From Methanothrix sp. (GTDB lineage Archaea; Halobacteriota; Methanosarcinia; Methanotrichales; Methanotrichaceae), in assembly GCF_016706325.1 (NCBI RefSeq), contig NZ_JADJJX010000001.1, positions 434,001 through 498,000 on the forward strand: 64,000 nucleotides of DNA, written 5' to 3'. Positions 45,949 to 53,971 of this stretch are shown piece by piece. A program made the position numbers and the translations under genes. Below the pieces are notes generated by a model. It saw nothing but the letters and a program-made list of their open reading frames with translations. It was not told the DNA's origin and ran no database searches. Each line of letters begins with the position of its first letter. Within the stretch, counting starts at the first letter, position 1.

Positions 45949-47484
45949 CTAGAATGCCCTGATCCGAGCCCCTTCATTTCGGGCTCTTGTGATCATGACC
46001 TCCCCACCCTCAGATCCCATTGCATCATAGGCTGCAGACTCAATATCTCTTGCCTGAGTATCGGTAACGGCAAAGACCGTCGGCCCGAAGGAGCTGAGGC
46101 CGGCACAGGCAGCTCCTGCCGCTCTCATCTCTTCCATCAGGGTCCGCACCAAGGGGTGCTGAAGCATCACCTCGATCCTCTTGAACCCAATCTCTTGGAC
46201 CCGGTTTATCGCCGCTCCGAACTCATCCAGATCCTCCTCCACTACGGAAGGCAATATCCTAACAAGTATCTGGTAGCAGAGCTCATGAACCTCGGCTGGA
46301 GGCACCGGGCAGTACTTCTTGAAAATATCAACCTCTTGCTGGCCATGGGCGCCCCTGGGGACCTTGGGTATGGCAAGCAGGATCCTCCAGTCCTGGGGGA
46401 AATCGTGATTGGCTATCACTCTCGCCGGGCGAATGCCTGAAGATACAGAAGAAGGCCTGAAATCCGTTTTCTCTCTGCCCGGTCCAAAGGTGTGCCCTCC
46501 ATCGATGATAAAGCCGCCCATATCGAAAGCCGCCGTCCCGATCCCGCTTGTCCCGCCGCGGTTGATGGTCCTGGCGATCTCCCGCACGCTGACCTCCTTA
46601 TGATAAAGTTCGCAGAGTGCCTTCGCCGCTGCAATGCCCAGTTGCGTTCCCCTGCCAAGGCCCACGTGCATCTTATAATCCTCTCTTACAGTCAGCCGCG
46701 CTCCTCCCAGGCCGAAGCGCCTCATTACTGCCTGGGCAGCAGCTTCGGCTCGATCAGCATTCTCACCCTCGACTGAAAGCTCATTCCCTCTCTCTGCTTC
46801 AAGCAAGATCACTGGCTCGTCCAGTGTGATTCCTACTCCACCATCCACACGGGCGGACGTACCTGTGAGGTCAGTCAGAGTCAAATGGATCCTGGCAGGG
46901 GTCTCTATCACCACTCTATTGCCATCCTGAAAGCTGTTGTATGGAAATGTCTCCTCGATGGTTATCAGTGGTTCTCCATGCCGGATGATTTTATAGTTAC
47001 GCTGGAGGACGAGCTCTTTTGGAAAGATATTGAAGATTTGGCTAAGCTCTCTGCCGGCCTGCAGGAATCCGGCACTATTTATCTCTCTTCTGGATTCCAT
47101 CTTATGCTTTTTCAGAATAACTCCAATTGGTATATCGGCTCTGGTCAGGTCGTCCCGGAAGCTCTCTTCCAGCCTTTTTAAGGGGGTGTGAGAGACGGCA
47201 TAAATGAGTGTCTCGCCGGTCTCAGCTTTCTTCAGCTTCACCACCCGGTAATTGACATCTTCTCCGGGATTCAGGTTAAGCTCTTTCGCCACTACCTGAT
47301 TTGCAGGGACGATCTCCTGTGTCAAAGTCTCGATCTCAACTGGGCTGCCGGTGAGAATCTCCAGGAGGCTGGTCACTGAGCCATCAGTCCCTAAAAGCAT
47401 CTTCTGTACTGGACTTAGCCTGCCTATAATGCTTTCCAGCTCGTTTATCTTTTGGATAACAGAGAGCGAGTCCTGTTTTGCCAC
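45949..47484 (-). CDS. DUF98 (chorismate pyruvate-lyase-like)/beta-RFAP synthase fusion
   Basis: 511 residues from a GTG at 47484. Residues 1-~185 match the DUF98/PF01947 family (LLGTDGSVTSLLEILTGSPV, VKLKKAETGETLIYAVS). That family includes archaeal proteins proposed to make 4-hydroxybenzoate from chorismate. Residues ~190-511 are a GHMP-type beta-ribofuranosylaminobenzene 5'-phosphate synthase: ETPARIHLTLTDLTG, VDGGVGITLDEP, GLGRGTQLGIAAAKAL and GTSGIGTAAFDMGGF. RFAP synthase joins 4-hydroxybenzoate (or pAB) to PRPP, starting methanopterin assembly. Fusing the precursor-making and -using steps in one chain fits substrate channelling, which is an inference. Single-domain RFAP synthases are ~320 residues. 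Confidence 0.88.
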   Translation of the reverse strand: MAKQDSLSVIQKINELESIIGRLSPVQKMLLGTDGSVTSLLEILTGSPVEIETLTQEIVPANQVVAKELNLNPGEDVNYRVVKLKKAETGETLIYAVSHTPLKRLEESFRDDLTRADIPIGVILKKHKMESRREINSAGFLQAGRELSQIFNIFPKELVLQRNYKIIRHGEPLITIEETFPYNSFQDGNRVVIETPARIHLTLTDLTGTSARVDGGVGITLDEPVILLEAERGNELSVEGENADRAEAAAQAVMRRFGLGGARLTVREDYKMHVGLGRGTQLGIAAAKALCELYHKEVSVREIARTINRGGTSGIGTAAFDMGGFIIDGGHTFGPGREKTDFRPSSVSSGIRPARVIANHDFPQDWRILLAIPKVPRGAHGQQEVDIFKKYCPVPPAEVHELCYQILVRILPSVVEEDLDEFGAAINRVQEIGFKRIEVMLQHPLVRTLMEEMRAAGAACAGLSSFGPTVFAVTDTQARDIESAAYDAMGSEGGEVMITRARNEGARIRAF

Positions 47485-47863
47485 AGAAGAACAGATCCCT
47501 CTGATCGGATAAAGCCTTTTTCCCGCTAAAAGGGATATTCTCGATCTGCTGCTGAGACTGCAGATAGCCTATCTCCCAGTGCAGATTCGCAATCCTCAGT
47601 AGAGATTTATGTGCAGCGAAGATTTAATATATCGATCTCAGACGGCGCGTGAACGGAATGAAGGCAGTATGCCGATTTTCTGTAATTTATACAGCCCTGT
47701 TAACCCACTCACCACTCTATATCCATAGATAAATACTTCTCAGTTGTAAGCCATTCTTCAGTGGATTCAAAAAGCCTCGGTCTTCCAGTTCTTGAATCAA
47801 TTGCAGCAGCTTTGTCCCATCTTCAAGAGCCATCTTAATAGAAGTTCGACCCCTCCTTCATAC
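47485..47863. other. 379-nt intergenic region
   Basis: Between the RFAP-synthase fusion and the secreted-protein gene, both on the minus strand. It holds an AT-rich box (ttaatatatcg near 47623-47633) about 140 nt before the GTG at 47484 that could be the fusion's promoter. It also holds one short frame described separately. Confidence 0.5.
47717..47833 (-). CDS. Possible 38-aa small protein
   Basis: The frame MALEDGTKLLQLIQELEDRG...LRSIYLWI is amphipathic-helical and lies 30 nt behind the secreted-protein gene. An aggagggg sits 17 nt before the ATG, too far for a good ribosome site. It matches no family I know and may be chance. Confidence 0.22.
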   Translation of the reverse strand: MALEDGTKLLQLIQELEDRGFLNPLKNGLQLRSIYLWI

Positions 47864-48316
47864 TCAGAAATTATAATACGCAGGTCCTATCGCATAGTAA
47901 ATCTCTGCCGGAATGCCATTTATAAGTCCGCTCTTATCAGGTTCAGGCAATGCCATGACCATATTGCTCTGGTTCCAACTGGCATCTATTTGGTGAACGG
48001 GCGTGATCATCCGACTGAAGGAGTAGGGAAGCTCTTGTTTGCTGCTCACTTGAGGCTTCTTCTCTGTCGTATTGCTGGCCTTCAGGATCGAGGTTATGCC
48101 CAGCCAGTCTTCGCTGAAGGGATCTGCTCGACTTAGATTGCTGCGATTATCAGGAGCAGTCTTATTGCTCTTGATTGCCAGGTTGCCCTCCAGCCAATTC
48201 CGCCCAAACTCGCCGCCGACGCTTTGAATCCTATCTTTGCTGCCAGCAGCTGCCGCCACTGCCAGTGCAAGGAGCATGAGAATGAGAACTAAAAGAATGA
48301 TCGAAACTCTCCTCAT
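47864..48316 (-). CDS. Small secreted protein
   Basis: 150 residues from the ATG at 48316, which has GGAGG at 8 nt spacing; the longer frame to 48499 is not needed. A basic-hydrophobic signal peptide (MRRVSIILLVLILMLLALAVAAAAG) is followed by ~120 polar residues with several N-glycosylation sites (NKT, NRS, NLS, NTT, NQS). The C-terminus GIPAEIYYAIGPAYYNF is distinctive. I do not recognise a family. Confidence 0.7.
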   Translation of the reverse strand: MRRVSIILLVLILMLLALAVAAAAGSKDRIQSVGGEFGRNWLEGNLAIKSNKTAPDNRSNLSRADPFSEDWLGITSILKASNTTEKKPQVSSKQELPYSFSRMITPVHQIDASWNQSNMVMALPEPDKSGLINGIPAEIYYAIGPAYYNF

Positions 48317-48402
48317 CACGATCGCCTCCTCGGATATCGCCGTCATATTCCTCTTAAGATCAGGATATGATATGATGTGATATGATATGAGATATACCGC
48401 TT

Positions 48403-48412
48403 GATATATAAA
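48403..48412 (-). promoter_or_regulatory. TATA box of the small secreted-protein gene
   Basis: The minus-strand tttatatatc lies ~90 nt before the ATG at 48316, leaving a leader of about 60 nt. The leader region also contains a gatatgatat/tgatatgatatg repeat (about 48362-48394). Confidence 0.55.
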
Positions 48413-48566
48413 CCCGCCCTCTGCAATGTGGCCCGGACTGGCCAGAAGAGACGGAAAAAAGCTGAAAAAGGGAACAAGAGAGCAGGCCAGCCCCATCAAT
48501 GAGAATAGATTTTGACTTGTGCAGCCAGCCGCCGGTTATCTCTCAACTCCTCAGCTGTAAGACAAA

Positions 48567-48683
48567 TCACCTTTTGTTGTGCTCCTCCATCATATGAAAC
48601 TTCAGCTCTTCCTTCGACTCAAATATCATGCGACAGATCTTGCATTTGAACTTGCCTTCTCTCTTTGATCCGGTGCCTTCCAT
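48567..48683 (-). CDS. 38-aa C2H2 zinc-finger miniprotein
   Basis: Starts MEGTGSKREGKFKCKICRMI. The pattern is C-x2-C-x12-H-x4-H (C14, C17, H30, H35) with the hydrophobic spacing of a classic C2H2 finger (F at 12 and 21, L at 27), ending EEHNKR. The stop is TGA at 48567-48569. Single-finger miniproteins of this type occur in methanogens; DNA or protein binding is inferred. It is divergent from the rubredoxin gene, with 128 nt between the start codons. Confidence 0.72.
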   Translation of the reverse strand: MEGTGSKREGKFKCKICRMIFESKEELKFHMMEEHNKR

Positions 48684-48811
48684 TTAAACACCTCGAATCG
48701 AGGTACTTATTGAAATCATTGTTATTTCAGCTTTTTCCTATGGCTGCTCTTATGCAAAGCAAATGCTTATACTCAAACAAGGATGATTGGCAATACAAGA
48801 AGGTGGTTTTC

Positions 48812-48976
48812 ATGGCAAAAAGGTACCAGTGCACTATCTGTGGATACATCTACGATCCCGAGAAAGGAGATCCGGACTCCGGCATCGCCCCCAACACCCC
48901 CTTTGAGGAGTTACCGGAGAGTTGGACCTGTCCCCAATGCGGCGCACCAAAGAGCGACTTCGTAGAACTCAAATGA
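48812..48976 (+). CDS. Rubredoxin
   Basis: 54 residues from the ATG at 48812 (AAGGTGG upstream). The two knuckles CTICGYIYDP and CPQCGAPK and the GDPDSGIAPNTPFEELP core are standard for rubredoxin. It transfers single electrons, probably to the flavodiiron protein encoded immediately downstream. Confidence 0.97.
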   Translation: MAKRYQCTICGYIYDPEKGDPDSGIAPNTPFEELPESWTCPQCGAPKSDFVELK

Positions 48977-49008
48977 ACAGCAACCAGGAAGCTAGCAGGA
49001 GAAGAGAG

Positions 49009-50208
49009 ATGACACTCATAAGAGAGATAAAACCGGGAATACTCTCCATCGGAGCAATAGATTGGGACCGCAGGCTCTTTGATGCCCTGATTCCCCTCCC
49101 CGATGGAACCAGCTATAACTCATACCTGATCCAGGGAAAGGAGAAGATCGCGCTCATCGATGCTGTGGATTCGACCAAGGCCGATGCGCTCATCGATAAC
49201 CTGAATGCCCTGGGCATAGAGAAGATCGACTACATAATCGCCCAGCATGCAGAGCAGGATCACAGCGGAAGCCTGGGTCGGCTGGCGGAGCAATACCCAG
49301 ACTCAAAAGTTGCCGGCTCGGCAAGATGTCTGGAGCTTCTGGTTGAGTTCGGCCTGGTGGATAAAGAGAGAACACAGGAGCTTAAGGATGGCGATACAAT
49401 CGACCTGGGAGGCAAGAGCCTGCAGATCATCTCTGCCCCCTGGGTCCACTGGCCTGATACCATACTGACCTATCTTGCCGCAGACCGAATGCTCTTCAGT
49501 TGTGATTTCTTGGGCTCGCATCTGGCTACCAGCGATCTTTATGCTGATGAGGCAGTGGTCTACAGGGCAGCAAAGAGGTATTATGCAGAGATCATGATGC
49601 CCTTCCGCCAGCACATCAAAAAGCATCTGGAGAGGATATCGAGCCTTGATATCGATCTCATCGCCCCCAGCCACGGCCCCATCTATGCTCGACCGGAGTT
49701 CATATTGAATGCCTATCGCACATGGTCCTCGGATGAGGTCAAAAACCAGGTGGTCCTGCCTTTCGTCTCCATGCATGGGTCGACAAAGGCCATGATCGAC
49801 TACTTCGCAGACTCCCTGATCACCAGGGGCATCGAGGTCAAACGGTTCGATCTCACCAATAGCGATATTGGATCTTTAGCCGAGTCCCTGGTGGACGCTG
49901 CAACTGTGGTCATAGGCACGCCAACAGTTCTCTCCGGTGCCCATCCCCTCGCCCTTTACGCCGCCATCCTGGCCAATGCCCTCCGGCCGAAGACCAGGTA
50001 TGCATCCATAATTGGCTCATTCGGCTGGGGAGGGCGGATGCTGGAGCAGATCACCCAGACTATGCCCAACCTGAAGCTGCAGCTCTTCGATCCCGTGATA
50101 GCCAAGGGATATCCCAAGGAGGCTGATTTTCGCCGTCTGGACCAGCTGGCAGATGAGATTTTGGCCAAACACCGGGAGCTGATCCAGTCTCAGAATGCGG
50201 CCAAGTGA
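49009..50208 (+). CDS. fprA: Flavodiiron protein, F420H2 oxidase type (FprA)
   Basis: 399 residues from the ATG at 49009 (aggag at 7 nt); an ATG at 48973 overlapping the rubredoxin stop is the alternative. The metallo-beta-lactamase-like domain carries the diiron ligands HAEQDHSG, PWVHWPD, SCDFLGSH and PSHGPIY. The flavodoxin-like domain begins at VSMHGSTKAM and includes GTPTVLSGAHP. FprA enzymes reduce O2 to water with F420H2. The rubredoxin gene just before it supports an oxygen-detoxification pair. Confidence 0.94.
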   Translation: MTLIREIKPGILSIGAIDWDRRLFDALIPLPDGTSYNSYLIQGKEKIALIDAVDSTKADALIDNLNALGIEKIDYIIAQHAEQDHSGSLGRLAEQYPDSKVAGSARCLELLVEFGLVDKERTQELKDGDTIDLGGKSLQIISAPWVHWPDTILTYLAADRMLFSCDFLGSHLATSDLYADEAVVYRAAKRYYAEIMMPFRQHIKKHLERISSLDIDLIAPSHGPIYARPEFILNAYRTWSSDEVKNQVVLPFVSMHGSTKAMIDYFADSLITRGIEVKRFDLTNSDIGSLAESLVDAATVVIGTPTVLSGAHPLALYAAILANALRPKTRYASIIGSFGWGGRMLEQITQTMPNLKLQLFDPVIAKGYPKEADFRRLDQLADEILAKHRELIQSQNAAK

Positions 50209-50247
50209 AGATCAGAAATAACGAAATAGCAAATCCCACCTAATCCC

Positions 50248-50330
50248 CCGTCAATATGAGATATGATCAGATAAAATTAGATATGATCTGATAAAATTAG
50301 ATATGGTCAGATAAAATGAGATAAGATGGG
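50248..50330 (+). repeat. Imperfect tandem repeat downstream of fprA
   Basis: About four copies of a ~20-nt unit (gatatgatcagataaaatta, with variants) occupy most of the 141-nt gap before the TauE/SafE gene. Confidence 0.85.
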
Positions 50331-50349
50331 ATGACACGAAGGGATTCAT

Positions 50350-51201
50350 TTGCAATTGGCTTTGGCTATGATAGCAGAATCGATGCTCATCTATATTCTC
50401 ATTCTCCTGCTGACGGGCATGGTGGTGGGATTTGCCTGTGGCATGCTGGGAGTGGGAGGTGGCTTTATAATGGTCCCAGTGCAGATCTGGGCTCTCACAT
50501 CTATGGGGGTGGATCCGACCCTCTCCACCAGGGTGGCCTTTGGCACCTCTCTGGCCGTCATACTGCCCACATCGCTCTGCGGATGCCATGGCCATATCTG
50601 CCAGGGGGTTGTGCTCTGGCGCCAGGGTGTGACATTGGGCCTCTCTGGCCTGGTGGGAGCCTTACTGGGCGGAACCATCGCCGCCCATGCCCCAGGAGAG
50701 CTTCTCAGAATGATCTTCGGCCTTGTGATCCTGGCAGGAGCATTGCGAATGATCTTCGCTCGGGAGCTGAGGCGCAGCAGGCCCCAGGTGGTCGAGGGCC
50801 TCGTGCCCTATGTTCTATGGGGGGTGGCAATCGGGCTGATCTCCGGCCTGACGGGAATAGGGGGAGGGGTGATACTCGTCCCCGCTATGGTGATTGCTAT
50901 GGGCTTCACCATGTATCAGGCAGTGGGGACGTCGACTGTGGCCATTGCCTTCAACGCCATGGGAGGGACCATCTCCTATGCCATCAACGGCTGGGGGGTG
51001 GCAAGGCTTCCCGCTCACTGTGTGGGCTATATCGATCTGCTTCAATTCATCCTTCTGGCTGGAGCGAGCATGCTGACTGCCCATTGGGGTGCAAATGCCA
51101 CCCATAAGATCTCAGAGCAGAAGCTGAAGAGGGTCTTTGTCGCCCTGATGATCATCATCGGCCTGAAGATGATGGGGCTGTTCAATTGGATAGGATTTTA
51201 G
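50350..51201 (+). CDS. TauE/SafE-family sulfite exporter-like permease
   Basis: 283 residues, eight or so membrane helices in two homologous halves: GFACGMLGVGGGFIMVPV and GLISGLTGIGGGVILVPA. The glycine-rich halves are diagnostic of the TauE/SafE (DUF81) family. The start is probably TTG 50350 (aaggga at 5 nt), with ATG 50368 or 50383 as alternatives. Family members move sulfite, sulfoacetate or other organic anions; the substrate here is unknown. Confidence 0.88.
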   Translation: MQLALAMIAESMLIYILILLLTGMVVGFACGMLGVGGGFIMVPVQIWALTSMGVDPTLSTRVAFGTSLAVILPTSLCGCHGHICQGVVLWRQGVTLGLSGLVGALLGGTIAAHAPGELLRMIFGLVILAGALRMIFARELRRSRPQVVEGLVPYVLWGVAIGLISGLTGIGGGVILVPAMVIAMGFTMYQAVGTSTVAIAFNAMGGTISYAINGWGVARLPAHCVGYIDLLQFILLAGASMLTAHWGANATHKISEQKLKRVFVALMIIIGLKMMGLFNWIGF

Positions 51202-51214
51202 GTTTTTGGAAATT

Positions 51215-51283
51215 ATAAGAGCAGACCCTATAAGAGTAGACCCTATAAGAATAGACCCTATAAGAGCAGACCCTATAAGGGCA
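51215..51283 (+). repeat. Tandem repeat in the 3' gap of the TauE/SafE gene
   Basis: Four to five copies of a 16-nt unit (ccctataagagcagac) run between the permease stop and the end of the convergent PspAB gene, overlapping the last codons of the latter. Confidence 0.85.
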
Positions 51284-51836
51284 TTCCCCACATGGGATAC
51301 CACTTAGCCATATCCTTCTCGATGGGCAGCTCCTTTTGCATCACCGCCTTCAGCCGGAACTCCATTGCCGTATCGCGTTGCTTGCCGGGCTTGGGCACAA
51401 AGGGATAGTATAATCCCAGCTTGAAGCTGTAGATCCAGTATGCAGTAACCTCTCCCTTGAATCTGTAGACTGCTGCCAGAAGCTGGGTTCCAAATCCCTG
51501 CTCCATAAGGATCTGGCAGATCATCTGGATATTGGTCACCAGGTCTTCAAAGCCCGGATCAGTAAGGACCACCCAGGCGTAGCCGTACTCATCCTTCTGG
51601 AAGCTGAACGATGTTCCAGTCTCCTTGAAGCTCAGACCGAGAAGACCCTCGATCTCCTTTCGGGCAGATTCATAATAAGAGGACTCCATAGGCTTGATGC
51701 ATACCCCTGCCTGCCCATCCGGCACAAGGTCGAGGTTGGCCTCCATTGTCACACAGGCGGTGGAGATGGCAAAGAGCCGGTCGATCTTGGCATCGGGAAG
51801 GCGGGTCTTTCCCAGGATAGAGTCCAAAAATCCCAT
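51273..51836 (-). CDS. pspAB: PspA-associated protein PspAB
   Basis: 187 residues. The start MGFLDSILGKTRLPDAKIDR and the YRFKGEVTAYWIYSFKLGLYYPF region match the archaeal PspAB family, which is found next to htpX. It begins 2 nt after the htpX stop, so the two are co-transcribed. A role in membrane-stress handling is inferred from this recurring linkage. Confidence 0.85.
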   Translation of the reverse strand: MGFLDSILGKTRLPDAKIDRLFAISTACVTMEANLDLVPDGQAGVCIKPMESSYYESARKEIEGLLGLSFKETGTSFSFQKDEYGYAWVVLTDPGFEDLVTNIQMICQILMEQGFGTQLLAAVYRFKGEVTAYWIYSFKLGLYYPFVPKPGKQRDTAMEFRLKAVMQKELPIEKDMAKWYPMWGMPL

Positions 51837-51838
51837 AT

Positions 51839-52741
51839 TCAGATCGCTCCGCTCTGCTCGATCCTCTGCAGAGCCTCTATCCTGGCCTCCAGAGTGGGAT
51901 GGGTGGAGAAGAGGTTCATGAGGGATGAACGGGTGAGGGCAGGGACTATGAACAGGGCGCTGACCGGTCCCTCCACCCTTCTCAGATCCTCTGTGGGCAC
52001 CTTAAAACCGCTTATCTTCATCAGGGCACTCACCAGGTTGGATGGCTGGCCGGTGATGATCGCCGCACCGCGGTCGGCAGCAAACTCCCGATATCTGGAT
52101 AGGGCCTGGATGAGAATGAAGCTCAGGACCCACACCAGCAGGGAGACTATGAATACCACTACAAAGCTGCCCCCAGAGTCGCGATCGCGTCCTCTGCCTC
52201 CACCCCCACCACCCATGAAAGGCAGATACCTTACCAGGAGCTGGGCGATGGAGGAGAGGAATGTGGCTATGGTCATGACCATCATATCCCTGTTCTTCAC
52301 ATGAGTCAGCTCATGGGCCAGGACCGCCTCCAGCTCGCTATGATTCAGCCTCTGCACTATGCCCGTGGTCACAGCCACCACTGCATTCTTCTGGTTTCTG
52401 CCCGTGGCGAAGGCATTCGGCATTGAGCTGTTCACCACGGCGATTTTGGGCATGGGCAGATCGGCGATGGCGCAGAGCCGGGAGACGATTTGATGAAGCT
52501 CGGGGGCCTCGCTCTCCGAGACTATTCTCGCACCCATGCTCGTCAGGATCATCCTATCGGAATAATAATACTGAAGGAGCATGAATCCGCCCATGATGAT
52601 TATGATCACCATATTGCTGACGCCCTGGGAGACGAGAACTGCCAGAAACGCCAGGTAGAGGATCGCTAAAAGGAACATAGTAAGCAGCATTCTGGCTTCA
52701 AGCCCTCGATCAGCCTTCCATCTAATCATCTCCAATCCCAC
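51839..52741 (-). CDS. htpX: Zinc metalloprotease HtpX
   Basis: 300 residues. Two N-terminal membrane helices precede the M48 zinc motif HELTHVKNRDM, with the third zinc ligand region FAADRGAAI. A further pair of helices (FVVVFIVSLLVWVLSFILI) follows the HELTH motif. It degrades misfolded membrane proteins. An ATG at 52729 is an alternative start. Its partner PspAB is directly downstream. Confidence 0.95.
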   Translation of the reverse strand: MGLEMIRWKADRGLEARMLLTMFLLAILYLAFLAVLVSQGVSNMVIIIIMGGFMLLQYYYSDRMILTSMGARIVSESEAPELHQIVSRLCAIADLPMPKIAVVNSSMPNAFATGRNQKNAVVAVTTGIVQRLNHSELEAVLAHELTHVKNRDMMVMTIATFLSSIAQLLVRYLPFMGGGGGGRGRDRDSGGSFVVVFIVSLLVWVLSFILIQALSRYREFAADRGAAIITGQPSNLVSALMKISGFKVPTEDLRRVEGPVSALFIVPALTRSSLMNLFSTHPTLEARIEALQRIEQSGAI

Positions 52742-52872
52742 CTTTGACCTTGAAATAATGCTAAACCGATCAGCTATTAATTTGTCGCTACCTAGATATG
52801 GATCTTCTCATATAGATGAAGCTATATGCAAGTTATTGGAATTGAGTTGCGAATAGCAGAGGAGGATCTCTA

Positions 52873-53331
52873 ATGGCACAGGCTAAAATAGGCGACACTG
52901 TAAAGGTGCACTACACAGGAAAGCTGAGCACGGGCGTAATATTCGATACATCAGAAGGATGTGATCCACTGGAATTTGAGATCGGATCAGGCGCATTTAT
53001 CCCCGGCTTTGAAGAGGCGGTGATTGGGATGAGTCCGGGAGAGTCCAAGACGGTTCAGATACCTCCGGAAAAGGGCTATGGCCATTACCGGGAAGATCGG
53101 GCCATAACCATGGATAAAAAGGACTTTCCATCAGATCTGGTGCCTGTGGAAGGAATGAACCTTGAGATCTGTATCTCCGATGGCAGCTATGTCCCCGCAC
53201 AGGTTACCGATGTGACAGAGACCACAGTCACCCTGGATGCAAATCATCCCCTGGTCGAGCAGACGCTTTACTTCGATATCAAGCTGATAGAGATAACCCG
53301 GAGCAAGGAGCCATCGGGGAACGCAAATTAG
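52873..53331 (+). CDS. FKBP-type peptidyl-prolyl isomerase (SlyD-like)
   Basis: 152 residues with a strong gaggagg ribosome site. The FKBP core VKVHYTGKLSTGVIFDTS and GFEEAVIGMSPGESKTVQIPPE encloses an insert-in-flap domain (ITMDKKDFPSDLV...VTLDANHPLV), as in SlyD and archaeal short-type FKBPs. It catalyses prolyl cis/trans isomerisation and acts as a chaperone. Confidence 0.95.
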   Translation: MAQAKIGDTVKVHYTGKLSTGVIFDTSEGCDPLEFEIGSGAFIPGFEEAVIGMSPGESKTVQIPPEKGYGHYREDRAITMDKKDFPSDLVPVEGMNLEICISDGSYVPAQVTDVTETTVTLDANHPLVEQTLYFDIKLIEITRSKEPSGNAN

Positions 53332-53388
53332 ATATATGTTAGGATGAGAAAGTAGGTAAAGATAATAATTCACTGCCGTTCCTGGTGG

Positions 53389-53955
53389 ATGGCAGTAATT
53401 ATGGACCTGGATGTGAACAGTTTGGCTGATCGTGCAGCAGTCTTCATCGATGGTGCCTATTTGACCAAGATTTTAGATGTCGATTTCGGGAAACCGAAGA
53501 TCGACCTTGCCCGTTTTTCGGACATTCTCTGCGGCGAGTACGAGCGTCTTCGTACTTATTATTATAATTGTATGCCCTACCAGAGCAACCCCTCCACAGA
53601 GGAAGAGAGCCGCAGGTTTGCCTCCATGGACAAGTTCGTCTATACCCTGCGAAAGCTCCCCAGATTCGAGGTCAAGCTGGGCCGGCTGGGCTTGGTGGGA
53701 GGAGAATTTGTGCAAAAGAGGGTGGATATAGCTCTGGCTGCCGATCTGGTCCGGCTGAGCTGTGGCCGGATGATAGGAAAAGCAGTTATAGTCACAGGGG
53801 ACAGCGACTTTCTCCCTGCCATCGAGGCAGCAAAGGAGGCAGGGGTCCTGGTGACCCTCTTCTACTCAGAGAGCTCCATTCACGATGAACTCCTGTCTGC
53901 AGTGGACGAGAGAACTCCAATCGATCAGGATCTGATTGACCTGGTGGCAAGATAA
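53389..53955 (+). CDS. NYN/LabA-type PIN-like domain protein
   Basis: 188 residues from ATG 53389 (53401 is an alternative). The NYN (LabA/DUF88) pattern is AVFIDGAYLTKIL, KRVDIALAADLVRLS and VIVTGDSDFLPAIEAAKEAG, giving the conserved acidic residues (Asp in FIDG, Asp in VDI, Asp-x-Asp in GDSD) expected for a metal-dependent RNase. RNA cleavage is inferred from the fold. The threonine dehydratase start is just downstream. Confidence 0.85.
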   Translation: MAVIMDLDVNSLADRAAVFIDGAYLTKILDVDFGKPKIDLARFSDILCGEYERLRTYYYNCMPYQSNPSTEEESRRFASMDKFVYTLRKLPRFEVKLGRLGLVGGEFVQKRVDIALAADLVRLSCGRMIGKAVIVTGDSDFLPAIEAAKEAGVLVTLFYSESSIHDELLSAVDERTPIDQDLIDLVAR

Positions 53956-53971
53956 AGAGACAGAAGATATC

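Noticed and set aside
50331..51107. 258-codon plus-strand frame overlapping the TauE/SafE gene
   Set aside because: Frame-shifted shadow of the permease gene; cysteine/arginine-rich and without membrane helices.
11095..51290. CRISPR-like arrays
   Set aside because: The tandem repeats are direct head-to-tail units of 14-20 nt without spacers and no cas genes are present.
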